NCBI GenBank assembly: GCA_036008685.1
Contig: DASYNF010000078.1
Location: forward strand, 1 to 10,516
Origin: Actinomadura_C sp036008685
GTDB lineage: Bacteria; Actinomycetota; Actinomycetes; Streptosporangiales; Streptosporangiaceae
Reading direction: 5' to 3'
DNA: 10,516 nucleotides
This document shows, one piece after another, positions 1 to 7,576 of this stretch. Position 1 is the stretch's first letter. The number at the start of each line of letters is the position of its first letter. The notes under the pieces are model-generated. The model did no database searches. It had not been told where the DNA came from and saw only the letters and a program-made list of their open reading frames with translations. The position numbers and the translations under genes are program-made.

Positions 1-1945
1 CGACGACGCGGGAGACGAGCTCGGCGAAGACCATCGGCGGGGTGACGATCGTGTGCCAGTAACCGAGGATCAACGCGTGGATCCGGGGGTCCTCCAGCCC
101 CAGCCTGATCGTCGCCTCGTATGTCGACGGAGGCTCACCGCCGGTGATGTCGATCGGGTTGCCGGAGGCACCGAACGGTGGGATGTACGTCCGGAACGCC
201 TCGTCCAGGTCCGGCGGTATCTCCATGAGCGACAGCCCGTTGTCGACGCAGGCGTCGGACAGCAGCACGCCGGAGCCGCCCGCCCCCGTGATGATCACGA
301 CGTTCTCGCCTTTCGGTGCCGGCATCGCGGGCAGGGCACGGGCGTACTCCAGCATGTCCTTCAGGCCCGGTGCCCTGATCACACCGGCCTGGCGGAGGAT
401 GTCGTCGTAGACCTTGTCGTCCCCGGCCAGCGCGCCGGTGTGGGAGCGCGCGGCGCGGGCGCCCAGGGCGGTCCGGCCGGCCTTGAGCACGATGATCGGC
501 TTCTTCCGTGACACCTCGCGGGCCGCCTCGACGAAGGCCCGCCCGTCCTTGAGGTCCTCCAGGTGCATCGCGATGCACTGTGTGTTGTCGTCCTGCCCGA
601 AGAAGGTCAGCAGGTCGTCCTCGTCGACGTCGGACTTGTTGCCGAGCCCGACGATGGCCGACACACCCATCCTGGTCCTGCGGCTGAAGCCGAGGATCGC
701 CATGCCGATCCCGCCGCTCTGTGACGACAGCGCCACGCCGCCCTTGACGTCGTACGGGGTGCAGAACGTCGCGCAGAGGTCCTCGGGCGTGTAGTAGTAG
801 CCGTAGATGTTGGGGCCGAGGAGCCGGACGCCGCGCCTGCGGGCGATCTCGACCACCTCGTCCTGGAGTTCCCCGTTGCCGGTCTCGGCGAAGCCGGAGG
901 GGATCAGGACCGCGACCGGCACGCCCTTCTCGCCGGTCTCCTCCAGGGCGGCGGGCACGAACTTCGCGGGGATGGTGAACACCGCGACGTCGACCTCGCC
1001 GGGCACCTCCGTGATGCTGCGATATGCCTTCCGGCCGCAGATCTCGTCGGCCTTCGGGTTGATCGGATGGATCTCACCGGCGTAGCCGCCGTCGATGAGG
1101 TTCCGCATGACGGAGTTGCCGATCTTGCCCTTCTCGTTGGAGGCACCGATCACGGCCACCGAACGCGGCTTCATCAGCCGGTTCATCACCGCGAGGATCT
1201 CCTCGGGGGTGTACTTCGGCACCTCCTGCGCGGTGCCGTCGGCGAGCAGGACCCGTACATCCGCGGCCATCGCGCCGTCCGGGGTGGCGAATACCGGGTT
1301 CAGGTCCATCTCGGAGATCTCCGGGAAGTCGCCGACGAGGTCGGAGACCCGTTGGATCGTGCCGGCGAGCGCGTCACGGCTGACGGGCTCCGTGCCCCGG
1401 GCGCCGCGCAGCACCTCCGCGGCGGCGATGTCGTCGAGCATCGAGAGCGCTTCGCCGGCAGCGGTGGGCGCCAGCCGGAAAGTGACGTCCTTGAGCACCT
1501 CCACGAGGATGCCGCCGAGCCCGAACGCGATGACCTTGCCGAACGTCGGGTCGGTCGTCGCCCCGATGATCACCTCGTGCCCGGCCGGCACCATCTGCTG
1601 GACCTGCACGCCGAGGATCTCCGCGTCCGGGTCGTAGGCCTTGGCGGCCGAGACGATCCGCTCGTAGCCGGCCTTGGCGTCGCGCGGTGAGCCGACGCCG
1701 ACGAGCACGCCGCCGGCCTCGGTCTTGTGCAGGATGTCCGGTGAGACGATCTTGAGGACGACGGGGAGCCCCATCTCGAGGGCGAATGAGACCGCCTCGT
1801 CGGCCGAGGTGGCCAGCTCCTCCGCCGGAGTGGCGATGCCGTAGGCCTCGCACAGCCGTTTGCCCTCGAGGGCCGTCAGCGCGGTACGCCCTTCGGCCCG
1901 CACCGTGTCGAGCACGGTCCGTACCGTTTCGCGGTCGTATCCCAT
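1..1945 (-). CDS. NDP-forming acyl-CoA synthetase (acetate--CoA ligase family), 3' end outside window
   Basis: Converts an acid, CoA and ATP to acyl-CoA, ADP and Pi, reversibly, through phosphohistidine. The ATG at 1945 is 2 nt after the stop of the CoA-transferase gene, so the two are probably translationally coupled; 648 codons are visible and the C-terminus is cut by the window edge. Residues about 10-230 form an ATP-grasp domain, with the HKTEAGGV loop (His73), GHEVIIGATTDPTFG and FGLGGILVEVLKD. A CoA-binding Rossmann domain starts near 254 (VAVIGASNEKGKIGN). Ligase-CoA domains follow, with SSQSGGIG and the SHTGAL motif holding the expected phosphorylated His502. The ATP-grasp (beta) half precedes the alpha half, the reverse of the Giardia/Entamoeba-type fused enzymes. 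The family call is secure. The substrate is not visible; the operon suggests a 2-hydroxy acid, oxalate, or formyl-CoA used in reverse to make ATP. Confidence 0.9.
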   Translation of the reverse strand, partial: MGYDRETVRTVLDTVRAEGRTALTALEGKRLCEAYGIATPAEELATSADEAVSFALEMGLPVVLKIVSPDILHKTEAGGVLVGVGSPRDAKAGYERIVSAAKAYDPDAEILGVQVQQMVPAGHEVIIGATTDPTFGKVIAFGLGGILVEVLKDVTFRLAPTAAGEALSMLDDIAAAEVLRGARGTEPVSRDALAGTIQRVSDLVGDFPEISEMDLNPVFATPDGAMAADVRVLLADGTAQEVPKYTPEEILAVMNRLMKPRSVAVIGASNEKGKIGNSVMRNLIDGGYAGEIHPINPKADEICGRKAYRSITEVPGEVDVAVFTIPAKFVPAALEETGEKGVPVAVLIPSGFAETGNGELQDEVVEIARRRGVRLLGPNIYGYYYTPEDLCATFCTPYDVKGGVALSSQSGGIGMAILGFSRRTRMGVSAIVGLGNKSDVDEDDLLTFFGQDDNTQCIAMHLEDLKDGRAFVEAAREVSRKKPIIVLKAGRTALGARAARSHTGALAGDDKVYDDILRQAGVIRAPGLKDMLEYARALPAMPAPKGENVVIITGAGGSGVLLSDACVDNGLSLMEIPPDLDEAFRTYIPPFGASGNPIDITGGEPPSTYEATIRLGLEDPRIHALILGYWHTIVTPPMVFAELVSRVV

Positions 1946-1947
1946 CC

Positions 1948-3177
1948 TCAGATCACTCCGTTCGCCTTGAGGGAGACGAGCTCGCCGGCGGGCAGGCCCA
2001 GGACCTCTCCGTAGATCGCGTCGTTGTGCTCACCGAGCAGTGGCGACCGCTCGACCTCGACGGGGGAGTCCGACAGCTTGAGCGGGCAGCCGACGGTCTT
2101 GAAGGGCCCGCGTACGGGATGGTCCACCGTGACGATCATTTCGTTCGTCACGAGGCTCTCGTCCTCGAGGAGCTCGCGGGTCGACAGGATCGGCCCGCAC
2201 GGGACGTTGTGGGCGTTGAGCTTGGCCAGCACCTCCCACTTGCCGTGCTGGGAGGTCCACTCCTCGATGAGCTGGAAGACCTTGGCCAGCTTGCCCAGCC
2301 GGGCCTCCGGGGTGCTCCACTCGGGGTCCTCGGCGAGCTCGGGCCGGCCCATGAGCCTGGCGATCGGCTCCCAGCCCTGCGGCTGGACGATCACGTAGAC
2401 ATAGTCGTTGGGGCCGCCGGGACTGCACTTGAGCGCCCATCCCGGCTGACCGCCGCCCGAGGCGTTGCCGGAGCGCGGGACCTCGTCGCCGAAGTCCTCG
2501 TTCGGATACTCCGCGAGCGGGCCGCCGGCCAGCCGCTGCTGGTCGCGCAGCTTGACCCGGCACAGGTTGAGCACCGAGTGCTGCATCGCGACGTTGACCC
2601 GCTGCCCGCGACCCGTCGTCACCCGCTGGAAGAGCGCGGCCAGAATCGCCGCCACCGCGTGGATCCCGGTGCCCGAGTCCCCGATCTGGGCGCCGGTCGC
2701 CGTCGGAGGCCCGTCCTCGAAGCCGGTCGTGCTCATCGCCCCGCCCATCGCCTGGGCCACGACCTCGTAGGCCTTCAGATGGGTGTACGGGCCTTCGCCG
2801 AAGCCCTTGATCGAGGCGTAGATCAGCTCGGAGTTGAGCTCCCTGAGCTTCTCCCAGGTGAATCCGAGCCGCTCGATCGTGCCGGGACCGAAATTCTCCA
2901 CGAGCACGTCCGAGCGCTTCACCAATTCGGTGAATATCTCCTTGCCCCGGTCTTCTTTCAGGTTGAGCGTGATGCTCTTCTTGTTGGAATTGAGCATCGT
3001 GAAATAGAGGCTGTCGGCGTCAGGAACGTCCCGGAGCTGGCGCCTGGTGATGTCACCGCTCGGCGCCTCCAGCTTGACGACGTCGGCGCCGAGCCAGGCG
3101 AGGATCTGTGTGCATGACGGTCCGGACTGGACATGGGTCATGTCGAGGACCTTGACGCCGTCGAGAGCCTTTCCCAT
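1948..3177 (-). CDS. frc: Formyl-CoA transferase, class III (CaiB/Frc family)
   Basis: Class III CoA-transferase, 409 aa, classically moving CoA from formyl-CoA to oxalate through aspartyl-CoA anhydride intermediates. From memory of Oxalobacter Frc, the match runs end to end: THVQSGP with Gln17, SLYFTMLNSNK near 56-66, VENFGPG at 93-99, AYEVVAQ at 136-142, the catalytic Asp167 in QIGDSGTG, LRDQQRL near 210-216, and the mobile glycine loop GGGQPGW at 241-247. The ATG at 3177 is chosen over an upstream in-frame ATG (3249) because family homology begins there and AAGGAAAG (3183-3190) lies 5 nt before it; the upstream start would overlap the lyase gene. It sits 14 nt after the lyase stop and 2 nt before the synthetase. 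Family membership is very sure. The acceptor acid (oxalate or a 2-hydroxy acid) depends on which reaction the neighbouring ThDP enzyme carries out. Confidence 0.93.
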   Translation of the reverse strand: MGKALDGVKVLDMTHVQSGPSCTQILAWLGADVVKLEAPSGDITRRQLRDVPDADSLYFTMLNSNKKSITLNLKEDRGKEIFTELVKRSDVLVENFGPGTIERLGFTWEKLRELNSELIYASIKGFGEGPYTHLKAYEVVAQAMGGAMSTTGFEDGPPTATGAQIGDSGTGIHAVAAILAALFQRVTTGRGQRVNVAMQHSVLNLCRVKLRDQQRLAGGPLAEYPNEDFGDEVPRSGNASGGGQPGWALKCSPGGPNDYVYVIVQPQGWEPIARLMGRPELAEDPEWSTPEARLGKLAKVFQLIEEWTSQHGKWEVLAKLNAHNVPCGPILSTRELLEDESLVTNEMIVTVDHPVRGPFKTVGCPLKLSDSPVEVERSPLLGEHNDAIYGEVLGLPAGELVSLKANGVI

Positions 3178-3191
3178 GGCGACTTTCCTTT

Positions 3192-4892
3192 TCACTTGTA
3201 CATGGTCTGGTTCATGGTTCCGGGGGCGTACACGTCGGTATCGATCCACACGTTGATGAGCGACGGCCTGCCGGATTGGCGGGCGCGTTCCAGCGCCGGC
3301 CGGATGTCGCCCGGTTCACGGACCTCTTCGCCGTAGCCGCCGAGCATCCGGGCGAACTCGCTGTAGCGCACGTCGCCGAGCGTGTTGCCGACCCGTTCGC
3401 GGTCCTTGCCGTACTTCGCGGCCTGGCCGTAGCGGATCTGGTTCATCGAGGAGTTGTTGCCGATGATCCCGACGAACGGCAGGTCGAAGCGGACGAGCGT
3501 CTCGAAGTCCCAGCCGGTGAGGCTGAACGCGCCGTCGCCGAACAGCGCGACGACCTCCTTGTCCGGCCGGGCCTGCTTGGCGGCCATCACGAACGGCACA
3601 CCGACGCCGAGCGTGCCGAGTGGGCCGGGGTCCATCCAGTGGCCGGGTGACTTGGGCTGCACGACCTGGCCGGAGAAGGTGACGATGTCACCGCCGTCGC
3701 CGACGTAGATCGAGTCCTCGGTGAGGAACTCATTGATCTCGTGCACGAGCCGGTACGGGTGGATCGGCGAGGCGTCGGAGCGCAGCAGCGGCAGCCGCTT
3801 CTCGTACGCCCTCGTCTCCTCGGACCGCAGTTCCTCCAGCCAGGCCTTCCGACCGGCGGCGCCGTTGTCGCCGCGGCCCGAGGCGGCCTGGGTGACGGCG
3901 GACAGGATGAGTCCCGCGTCGCCGACGATGCCGAGGTCGACGTCCCGGTTCCTGCCGACCGTGCGGTAGTCCAGGTCGATCTGGACCACGGTCGCGTCGG
4001 GCGACAGGCGGCGCCCGTAGCCCATGCGGAAGTCGAACGGTGTGCCGACGATGAGGATGAGGTCGGCGTTGTTGAACGCGTAGCGCCGGGAGAGCTGGTA
4101 GTGGTGCGGGTCACCCGGCGGCAGGGTGCCGCGGCCGGCGCCGTTCATGTACGCGGGCACGTTGAGAGTGCGCACCAGCTCGGCCGCGGCGTCGGTGCCC
4201 CGGCACGTCCAGGTCTGGCTGCCGAGCAGGATGCACGGCTTCTCGGAGTCGACCAGCAGGTCGGCCAGACGCTCGATGGCCTCGGGGTCGCCCTGCTGAC
4301 GCGTCGACGCACGGTAGTGGCCGGCCTTCGGCACCCGCGCCGTCTCGCGCGGGACCTTCGCGTCCAGCACGTCCCGGGGGATCTCCAGGAACGACGGGCC
4401 CGGTGCGCCGTTGTAGCACTCACGGAAGGCCATCGAGACGATGTCCGCCACGCGTTCGGTGCGCGGGACCGTGGCCGCGAACTTGGTGATCGGCGCCATC
4501 ATGTCGACGTGCGGCAGGTCCTGCAGTGAGCCCATCTTGTGCTGGCTCAGTGCGCCCTGGCCGCCGATCAGCAGCATGGGGCTCTCGGCCCGGAAGGCGT
4601 TGGCCACACCGGTGATGGCGTCGGTCGTTCCGGGTCCTGCGGTGACGACGGCGCAGCCGGGCGTGCCGGTGATCCGGGCATGGCCGTCGGCGGCGTGCGC
4701 GGCGACCTGCTCGTGGCGTACGTCGATGACTTTGATGCCCTCGTCGACGCAACCGTCGTAGATGTCGATGATGTGGCCGCCGCACAGGGTGTAGATGACG
4801 TCGACGCCCTCCGCCTTGAGGGCCTTGGCGACGAGATGCCCACCTGAGATGAGGTCCGTGGCTTGAGCGTCTGGCTCGGGTGACGTGGCCAT
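3192..4892 (-). CDS. ThDP-dependent 2-hydroxyacyl-CoA lyase / oxalyl-CoA decarboxylase-like enzyme
   Basis: 566-aa ThDP enzyme with the three-domain POX/ALS fold. Glu61 in VRHEQVAAHAADGHAR is the expected cofactor-activating glutamate, and GDGAFS (452-454) with NN at 479-480 is the Mg-ThDP motif. The Frc and acyl-CoA synthetase neighbours imply a CoA-ester substrate and formyl-CoA as product. The N-terminal motif is CGGHIIDIYDG rather than the GVVGIPIT typical of oxalyl-CoA decarboxylases, and the active-site loop reads NNSSMNQIRYGQ rather than NNGGIYKG. The protein ends in an extended tail, APGTMNQTMYK. These traits fit my memory of actinobacterial 2-hydroxyisobutyryl-CoA lyases better than true oxalyl-CoA decarboxylase, but I cannot align them here. 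The ATG at 4892 is chosen because the in-frame extension to 4991 is non-homologous and runs into the operator; AAGGGAG lies 12 nt upstream. First gene of the operon. Superfamily call firm, substrate open. Confidence 0.87.
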   Translation of the reverse strand: MATSPEPDAQATDLISGGHLVAKALKAEGVDVIYTLCGGHIIDIYDGCVDEGIKVIDVRHEQVAAHAADGHARITGTPGCAVVTAGPGTTDAITGVANAFRAESPMLLIGGQGALSQHKMGSLQDLPHVDMMAPITKFAATVPRTERVADIVSMAFRECYNGAPGPSFLEIPRDVLDAKVPRETARVPKAGHYRASTRQQGDPEAIERLADLLVDSEKPCILLGSQTWTCRGTDAAAELVRTLNVPAYMNGAGRGTLPPGDPHHYQLSRRYAFNNADLILIVGTPFDFRMGYGRRLSPDATVVQIDLDYRTVGRNRDVDLGIVGDAGLILSAVTQAASGRGDNGAAGRKAWLEELRSEETRAYEKRLPLLRSDASPIHPYRLVHEINEFLTEDSIYVGDGGDIVTFSGQVVQPKSPGHWMDPGPLGTLGVGVPFVMAAKQARPDKEVVALFGDGAFSLTGWDFETLVRFDLPFVGIIGNNSSMNQIRYGQAAKYGKDRERVGNTLGDVRYSEFARMLGGYGEEVREPGDIRPALERARQSGRPSLINVWIDTDVYAPGTMNQTMYK

Positions 4893-4961
4893 GTCCTGCG
4901 TCAACTCCCTTACACGTCGTGGCTCGTCCCAGGGATCTCGCCAGGTCAGAGCCGTTTTCCG

Positions 4962-5003
4962 TGTATGTATACAGTATTGCATACAGTCCACGAAGACTGT
5001 ATG
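4962..5003. promoter_or_regulatory. Inverted-repeat operator cluster at the head of the acyl-CoA operon
   Basis: An AT-rich island in otherwise GC-rich DNA. CATACAGTC (4980-4988) and GACTGTATG (4995-5003) form a perfect 9-bp inverted repeat with a 6-nt spacer. An overlapping imperfect dyad pairs TGTATAC (4966-4972) with GCATACA (4979-4985), 6 of 7 positions matching. On the minus strand, TATACA (complement of 4966-4971) could be a -10 with a weak TTCGTG -35 (complement of 4989-4994) at 17-bp spacing, so a bound protein would cover the promoter of the lyase-frc-synthetase operon. GTATAC-type dyads are typical of GntR/FCD regulators. No regulator gene is in the window, so the family is inference. 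Confidence 0.6.
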
Positions 5004-5228
5004 AAGACTTTCACACGGTTACGGCGGGATGTCCAGAGCGAGATTCGGTGGCTCGGCCGAGGGACCGACGCGGTCCACAAGGTCCTGGTCGAAGAGGTCG
5101 CCGCGACGAGCCCGGATGCGGTCGCGCAGGTGCGGATCCCGGCGCTGACCGGGGTCGACCGGGGTCGACCGGGCCAAGGCCAGGGAGAGGGCAAGACCAT
5201 GGGGAACACCGAGCCGTCGTTGCTCTAG
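5001..5228 (+). other. Unrecognised short reading frame, possible small protein or gene remnant
   Basis: An open frame of 75 codons from the ATG at 5001 (an in-frame ATG also exists at 4965, inside the operator). From about 5030 it has the strong G/C third-position bias of real genes in this window. The early part, with RLRRDVQSEIRWLGRGTDAV, is a charged helix-like segment. The last third becomes Gly/Gln-rich (GRPGQGQGEG) immediately after a 10-bp tandem duplication at 5151-5170, which shifts the frame relative to an unduplicated sequence. No convincing ribosome-binding site precedes the ATG. I recognise no family. It may be a decayed gene fragment or chance coding-like sequence between two divergent genes. 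Confidence 0.25.
5151..5170. repeat. 10-bp perfect tandem duplication
   Basis: GGGGTCGACC occurs twice head to tail (5151-5160, 5161-5170) in the intergenic region upstream of the kinase. Ten bases is not a multiple of three, so it shifts any reading frame crossing it. It looks like replication slippage; no further copies were seen in the window. Confidence 0.8.
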
Positions 5229-5381
5229 GTCAGGAGTTCGGGGCGCAGGAGCGGGGTGCGGTGACCGTGCGCCAGGCGCTCGGCGCTGATCGCGGCCACG
5301 GTCCCTCGCAGGAGCACGGTCCGGCGACAGTACGGTGGGATACCGGATGTGTTGGGATCGCGACAGAACGTGGAGAATCCG

Positions 5382-6830
5382 ATGGGGGTCGTGTCCTTGG
5401 AGCCGGATGACCCGCGCGTCTTAGGCGGTTTCCGGTTGGTCGGCCGCCTGGGCGAGGGCGGGCAGGGCGTGGTCTATCTCGGGCACGGTCCCAGCGGCGA
5501 ACGGGTCGCGGTCAAGGTGCTGAAGGGCGACGCCGTCCCCGAGACCCGCGGGCGGCTGACCCGGGAGCTGGCGGCGTGCGAGCGTGTGGCCCCCTTCTGC
5601 ACGGCACGGGTGATCTGTTCCAGTGCCGGAGACGGCCGCCCCTACGTCGTCAGTGAGTACGTCGACGGGCCGTCCCTGCAGGAGCACGTCGAAGGCGAGG
5701 GGCCGCTGCGCGATGGGGAGCTCGACCGGCTCGTGGTGGGCACCGCGACCGCGCTGACCGCCATCCACGGCGCGGGGGTGCTCCACCGGGATTTGAAACC
5801 GGCGAACGTGCTGCTCGGGCCGGACGGCCCGCGGGTGGTCGACTTCGGCATCGCCCGCCCGATCGAGTCGGGCACGATGACCACGAATCTGGTGGGCACA
5901 CCGGCCTACCTCGCCCCCGAGCAGCTGAGCGGCGAGCCGCCGTCGCCGGCCACCGACGTGTTCGCGTGGGCGTCCACCATGGTGTTCGCCGCGACCGGGC
6001 GGCCACCGTTCGGCAACGACACCATCGCGGCCGTGCTCAACCGGATCGCGCATGCGGCGCCGGACCTGACCGGTGTGCCGCCGTGGCTGCAGGGGCCGCT
6101 CGCCGCCTGCCTCGCCAAGAGTCCCGCGGAGCGCCCCCGTGCCCGCGCCCTCCTGGTCCGGCTCGTCGATCCTTCCGCGGCCGCCGACGCCGAGGGGCAC
6201 GCGGACACCGACCTGACGCTCACGCTGGCCGTGAACCATGCCCTGGCCGGATCGCCGCCGGGTGGCCGGGACCCCGCCGCCTGGACCGCGGTCCTGCCGG
6301 CGCGCGAGCGGATGCCGCCGCGCAGGCGCCCACTCATCGCGATCGGCGCCGGCGTCGCCGCGCTGGCTCTCCTCGCGGGGGTGGGATTGGTGAGCCTCGA
6401 CCGGGACGACCGCACCACGGGCGCCGTGTCCGCCTCCCCGAGCGTCCCAGACCGATCCGCCACGCCCTCGCCGTCCTCGTCGCCCGGAGCATCCGACGGA
6501 ACGATCCCGGAGGCGTTCGGCGGGGCGTGGCGGGGACGCGCCACCGAATACGACGGCGAGGTCGAGACGGCGGACGTGCCCGTCATGATCGCGATGCGGC
6601 CCGGGGACCGCGGTGGTCATATCCAGTTTCCCGCGGATGAGTGCGATGGGGTCCTGGACCTCGTGGAGACCGCCGGAGAGGAGCTGACCTTCCGGCTCGG
6701 CTCCCGCTCCGGCGAGTGCCTCGACGGCACGGTCACCCTCACCAGGCGCGGTGAGCACGAGCTGGAGTATCGCTGGCAGGAGGGGGATGGGCCCGGCACG
6801 GCCGAGGCGACGCTTCATCGCGGGGGCTGA
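5382..6830 (+). CDS. Membrane-anchored serine/threonine protein kinase (PknB-like) with small extracellular domain
   Basis: Hanks-type kinase, 482 aa. GEGGQG glycine loop 24-29, catalytic Lys45 (VAVKVL), probable helix-C Glu62, HRDLKPANVL with Asp137, DFG 154-156, activation segment TTNLVGTPAYLAPE ending near 180, and DVFAWAS with GRPPF beyond. The kinase core is complete and of the RD type, so activation-loop phosphorylation is expected. A proline-rich linker leads to basic RRR (314-316) and one membrane helix at about 318-339, then a Ser/Pro linker and an outside domain of about 100 residues. That domain begins near FGGAWRG, is beta-rich in pattern, and has Cys421 and Cys446, which could form a disulfide. 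The ATG at 5382 is preferred over GTG 5349 because GGAG (5372-5375) lies 6 nt upstream. It is monocistronic and divergent from the acyl-CoA operon. Ligand and targets are not visible. Confidence 0.93.
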   Translation: MGVVSLEPDDPRVLGGFRLVGRLGEGGQGVVYLGHGPSGERVAVKVLKGDAVPETRGRLTRELAACERVAPFCTARVICSSAGDGRPYVVSEYVDGPSLQEHVEGEGPLRDGELDRLVVGTATALTAIHGAGVLHRDLKPANVLLGPDGPRVVDFGIARPIESGTMTTNLVGTPAYLAPEQLSGEPPSPATDVFAWASTMVFAATGRPPFGNDTIAAVLNRIAHAAPDLTGVPPWLQGPLAACLAKSPAERPRARALLVRLVDPSAAADAEGHADTDLTLTLAVNHALAGSPPGGRDPAAWTAVLPARERMPPRRRPLIAIGAGVAALALLAGVGLVSLDRDDRTTGAVSASPSVPDRSATPSPSSSPGASDGTIPEAFGGAWRGRATEYDGEVETADVPVMIAMRPGDRGGHIQFPADECDGVLDLVETAGEELTFRLGSRSGECLDGTVTLTRRGEHELEYRWQEGDGPGTAEATLHRGG

Positions 6831-6868
6831 CCCATCCCGGAGCGGGGCCCGATCGGACCCGCGTCAAC

Positions 6869-6884
6869 CCGCCCGTACGGGCGG
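6869..6884. terminator. Perfect palindrome between convergent genes, probable bidirectional terminator
   Basis: CCGCCCGTACGGGCGG is a perfect 16-bp palindrome that folds into a 6-bp G/C stem with a GUAC loop in either transcript. It lies 38 nt after the kinase stop and 20 nt beyond the stop of the convergent permease gene. There is no U-tract, which is common for actinomycete terminators. Position and symmetry support the call; activity is inferred. Confidence 0.55.
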
Positions 6885-6904
6885 AGGACGCCGCCGGATG
6901 AGCG

Positions 6905-7576
6905 TCAGCCGCGCGAGCCGCCGTCGGCCTGCAGGTGCCGAACCCCTCGGGGAGTGAGGAGCGTGCGGACCACACCCAGCAACGCGTCCGCGGCGAGGGC
7001 GATCACCGCGACCCACAGGGCCGCCGCGATCACGCCGGAGAATCCGTAGGCGACCTGGTTGAGGATGATGGCACCGAGTCCGCCACCGCCGGCGACGGCG
7101 GCCAGCGTCGCGCTGGAGATCACGTAGACGACCGCGATGCGGACTCCGGTGAACAGGACGGGCAGCGCGAGGGGGAGTTCGATGCGGAACAGGATCTGCC
7201 GCGAGGTGAGGCCCATGCCGCGGGACGCCCGTACGAGGTCGGGATCCACCTGTTCCACCGAGAGGTAGGCATTGGTGAGGATCGGCGGCACCGCCATGAT
7301 CGTCAGTGCCAAGAGGACGTTCACGAATCCGATGCCGAGCAGGCCGAGGAAGATGGCGATGAGCGCGAGACTGGGCAGCGCCCGGCCCACGTTGGAGACG
7401 CTGATCGCGATGAAGGCTCCTCGGCGCCGGTGGCCGAGCCAGATCCCCAGCGGCACCGCTATGACCAGGGCCACCGCGAGGGCGGCCGCGGAGAGCACCA
7501 GATGGCTCCAGGTCTTGCCGAGCAGCAGGCCGAAATGGTCCGCCATGAAGGTGAAGCTGTCGAGAAATGTGTTCAT
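6905..7576 (-). CDS. Glycine betaine/quaternary-amine ABC transporter permease (second permease)
   Basis: Inner-membrane permease, 223 aa, the usual length for OpuCB/OpuCD/ProW-type osmoprotectant permeases. It begins MNTFLDSFTFMADHFGLL and has about five to six hydrophobic helices. NVGRALPSLALIA and the EAA loop RASRGMGLTSRQILFRIELPLALP, which contacts the ATPase in this family, are both present. AAVAGGGGLGAIIL near the end is also typical. The ATG at 7576 shares one base with the TGA of the upstream permease gene (TGATG), and CAGGA lies 7 nt before the ATG, so coupled translation is likely. It looks intact, but the operon contains no complete ATPase, so import would need an ATPase encoded elsewhere. 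Confidence 0.9.
   Translation of the reverse strand: MNTFLDSFTFMADHFGLLLGKTWSHLVLSAAALAVALVIAVPLGIWLGHRRRGAFIAISVSNVGRALPSLALIAIFLGLLGIGFVNVLLALTIMAVPPILTNAYLSVEQVDPDLVRASRGMGLTSRQILFRIELPLALPVLFTGVRIAVVYVISSATLAAVAGGGGLGAIILNQVAYGFSGVIAAALWVAVIALAADALLGVVRTLLTPRGVRHLQADGGSRG

Noticed and set aside
1786..3117. Long open frame (443 codons) on the plus strand opposite frc and the end of the synthetase
   Set aside because: It is antisense to two strongly homologous genes and is rich in Arg/Gly/Pro/Ala with no recognisable motif. It is a GC-driven shadow frame.
3741..4529. Plus-strand open frame opposite the ThDP lyase gene
   Set aside because: It mirrors the codon bias of the lyase gene and shows no domain.
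3192..4892. Calling the ThDP enzyme acetolactate synthase
   Set aside because: The fold resembles ALS, but the Frc and acyl-CoA synthetase neighbours, the absence of a small-subunit gene and the extended C-terminal tail fit a CoA-ester enzyme better.
4893..4991. N-terminal extension of the ThDP lyase beginning MDCMQYC
   Set aside because: The extra 33 codons translate operator and leader DNA, show no family similarity and lack a ribosome-binding site. The ATG at 4892 fits the family.
5421..6818. Long open frame (465 codons) on the minus strand opposite the kinase
   Set aside because: It lies entirely within the kinase gene, is low-complexity and Arg/Gly-rich, and has no family resemblance.
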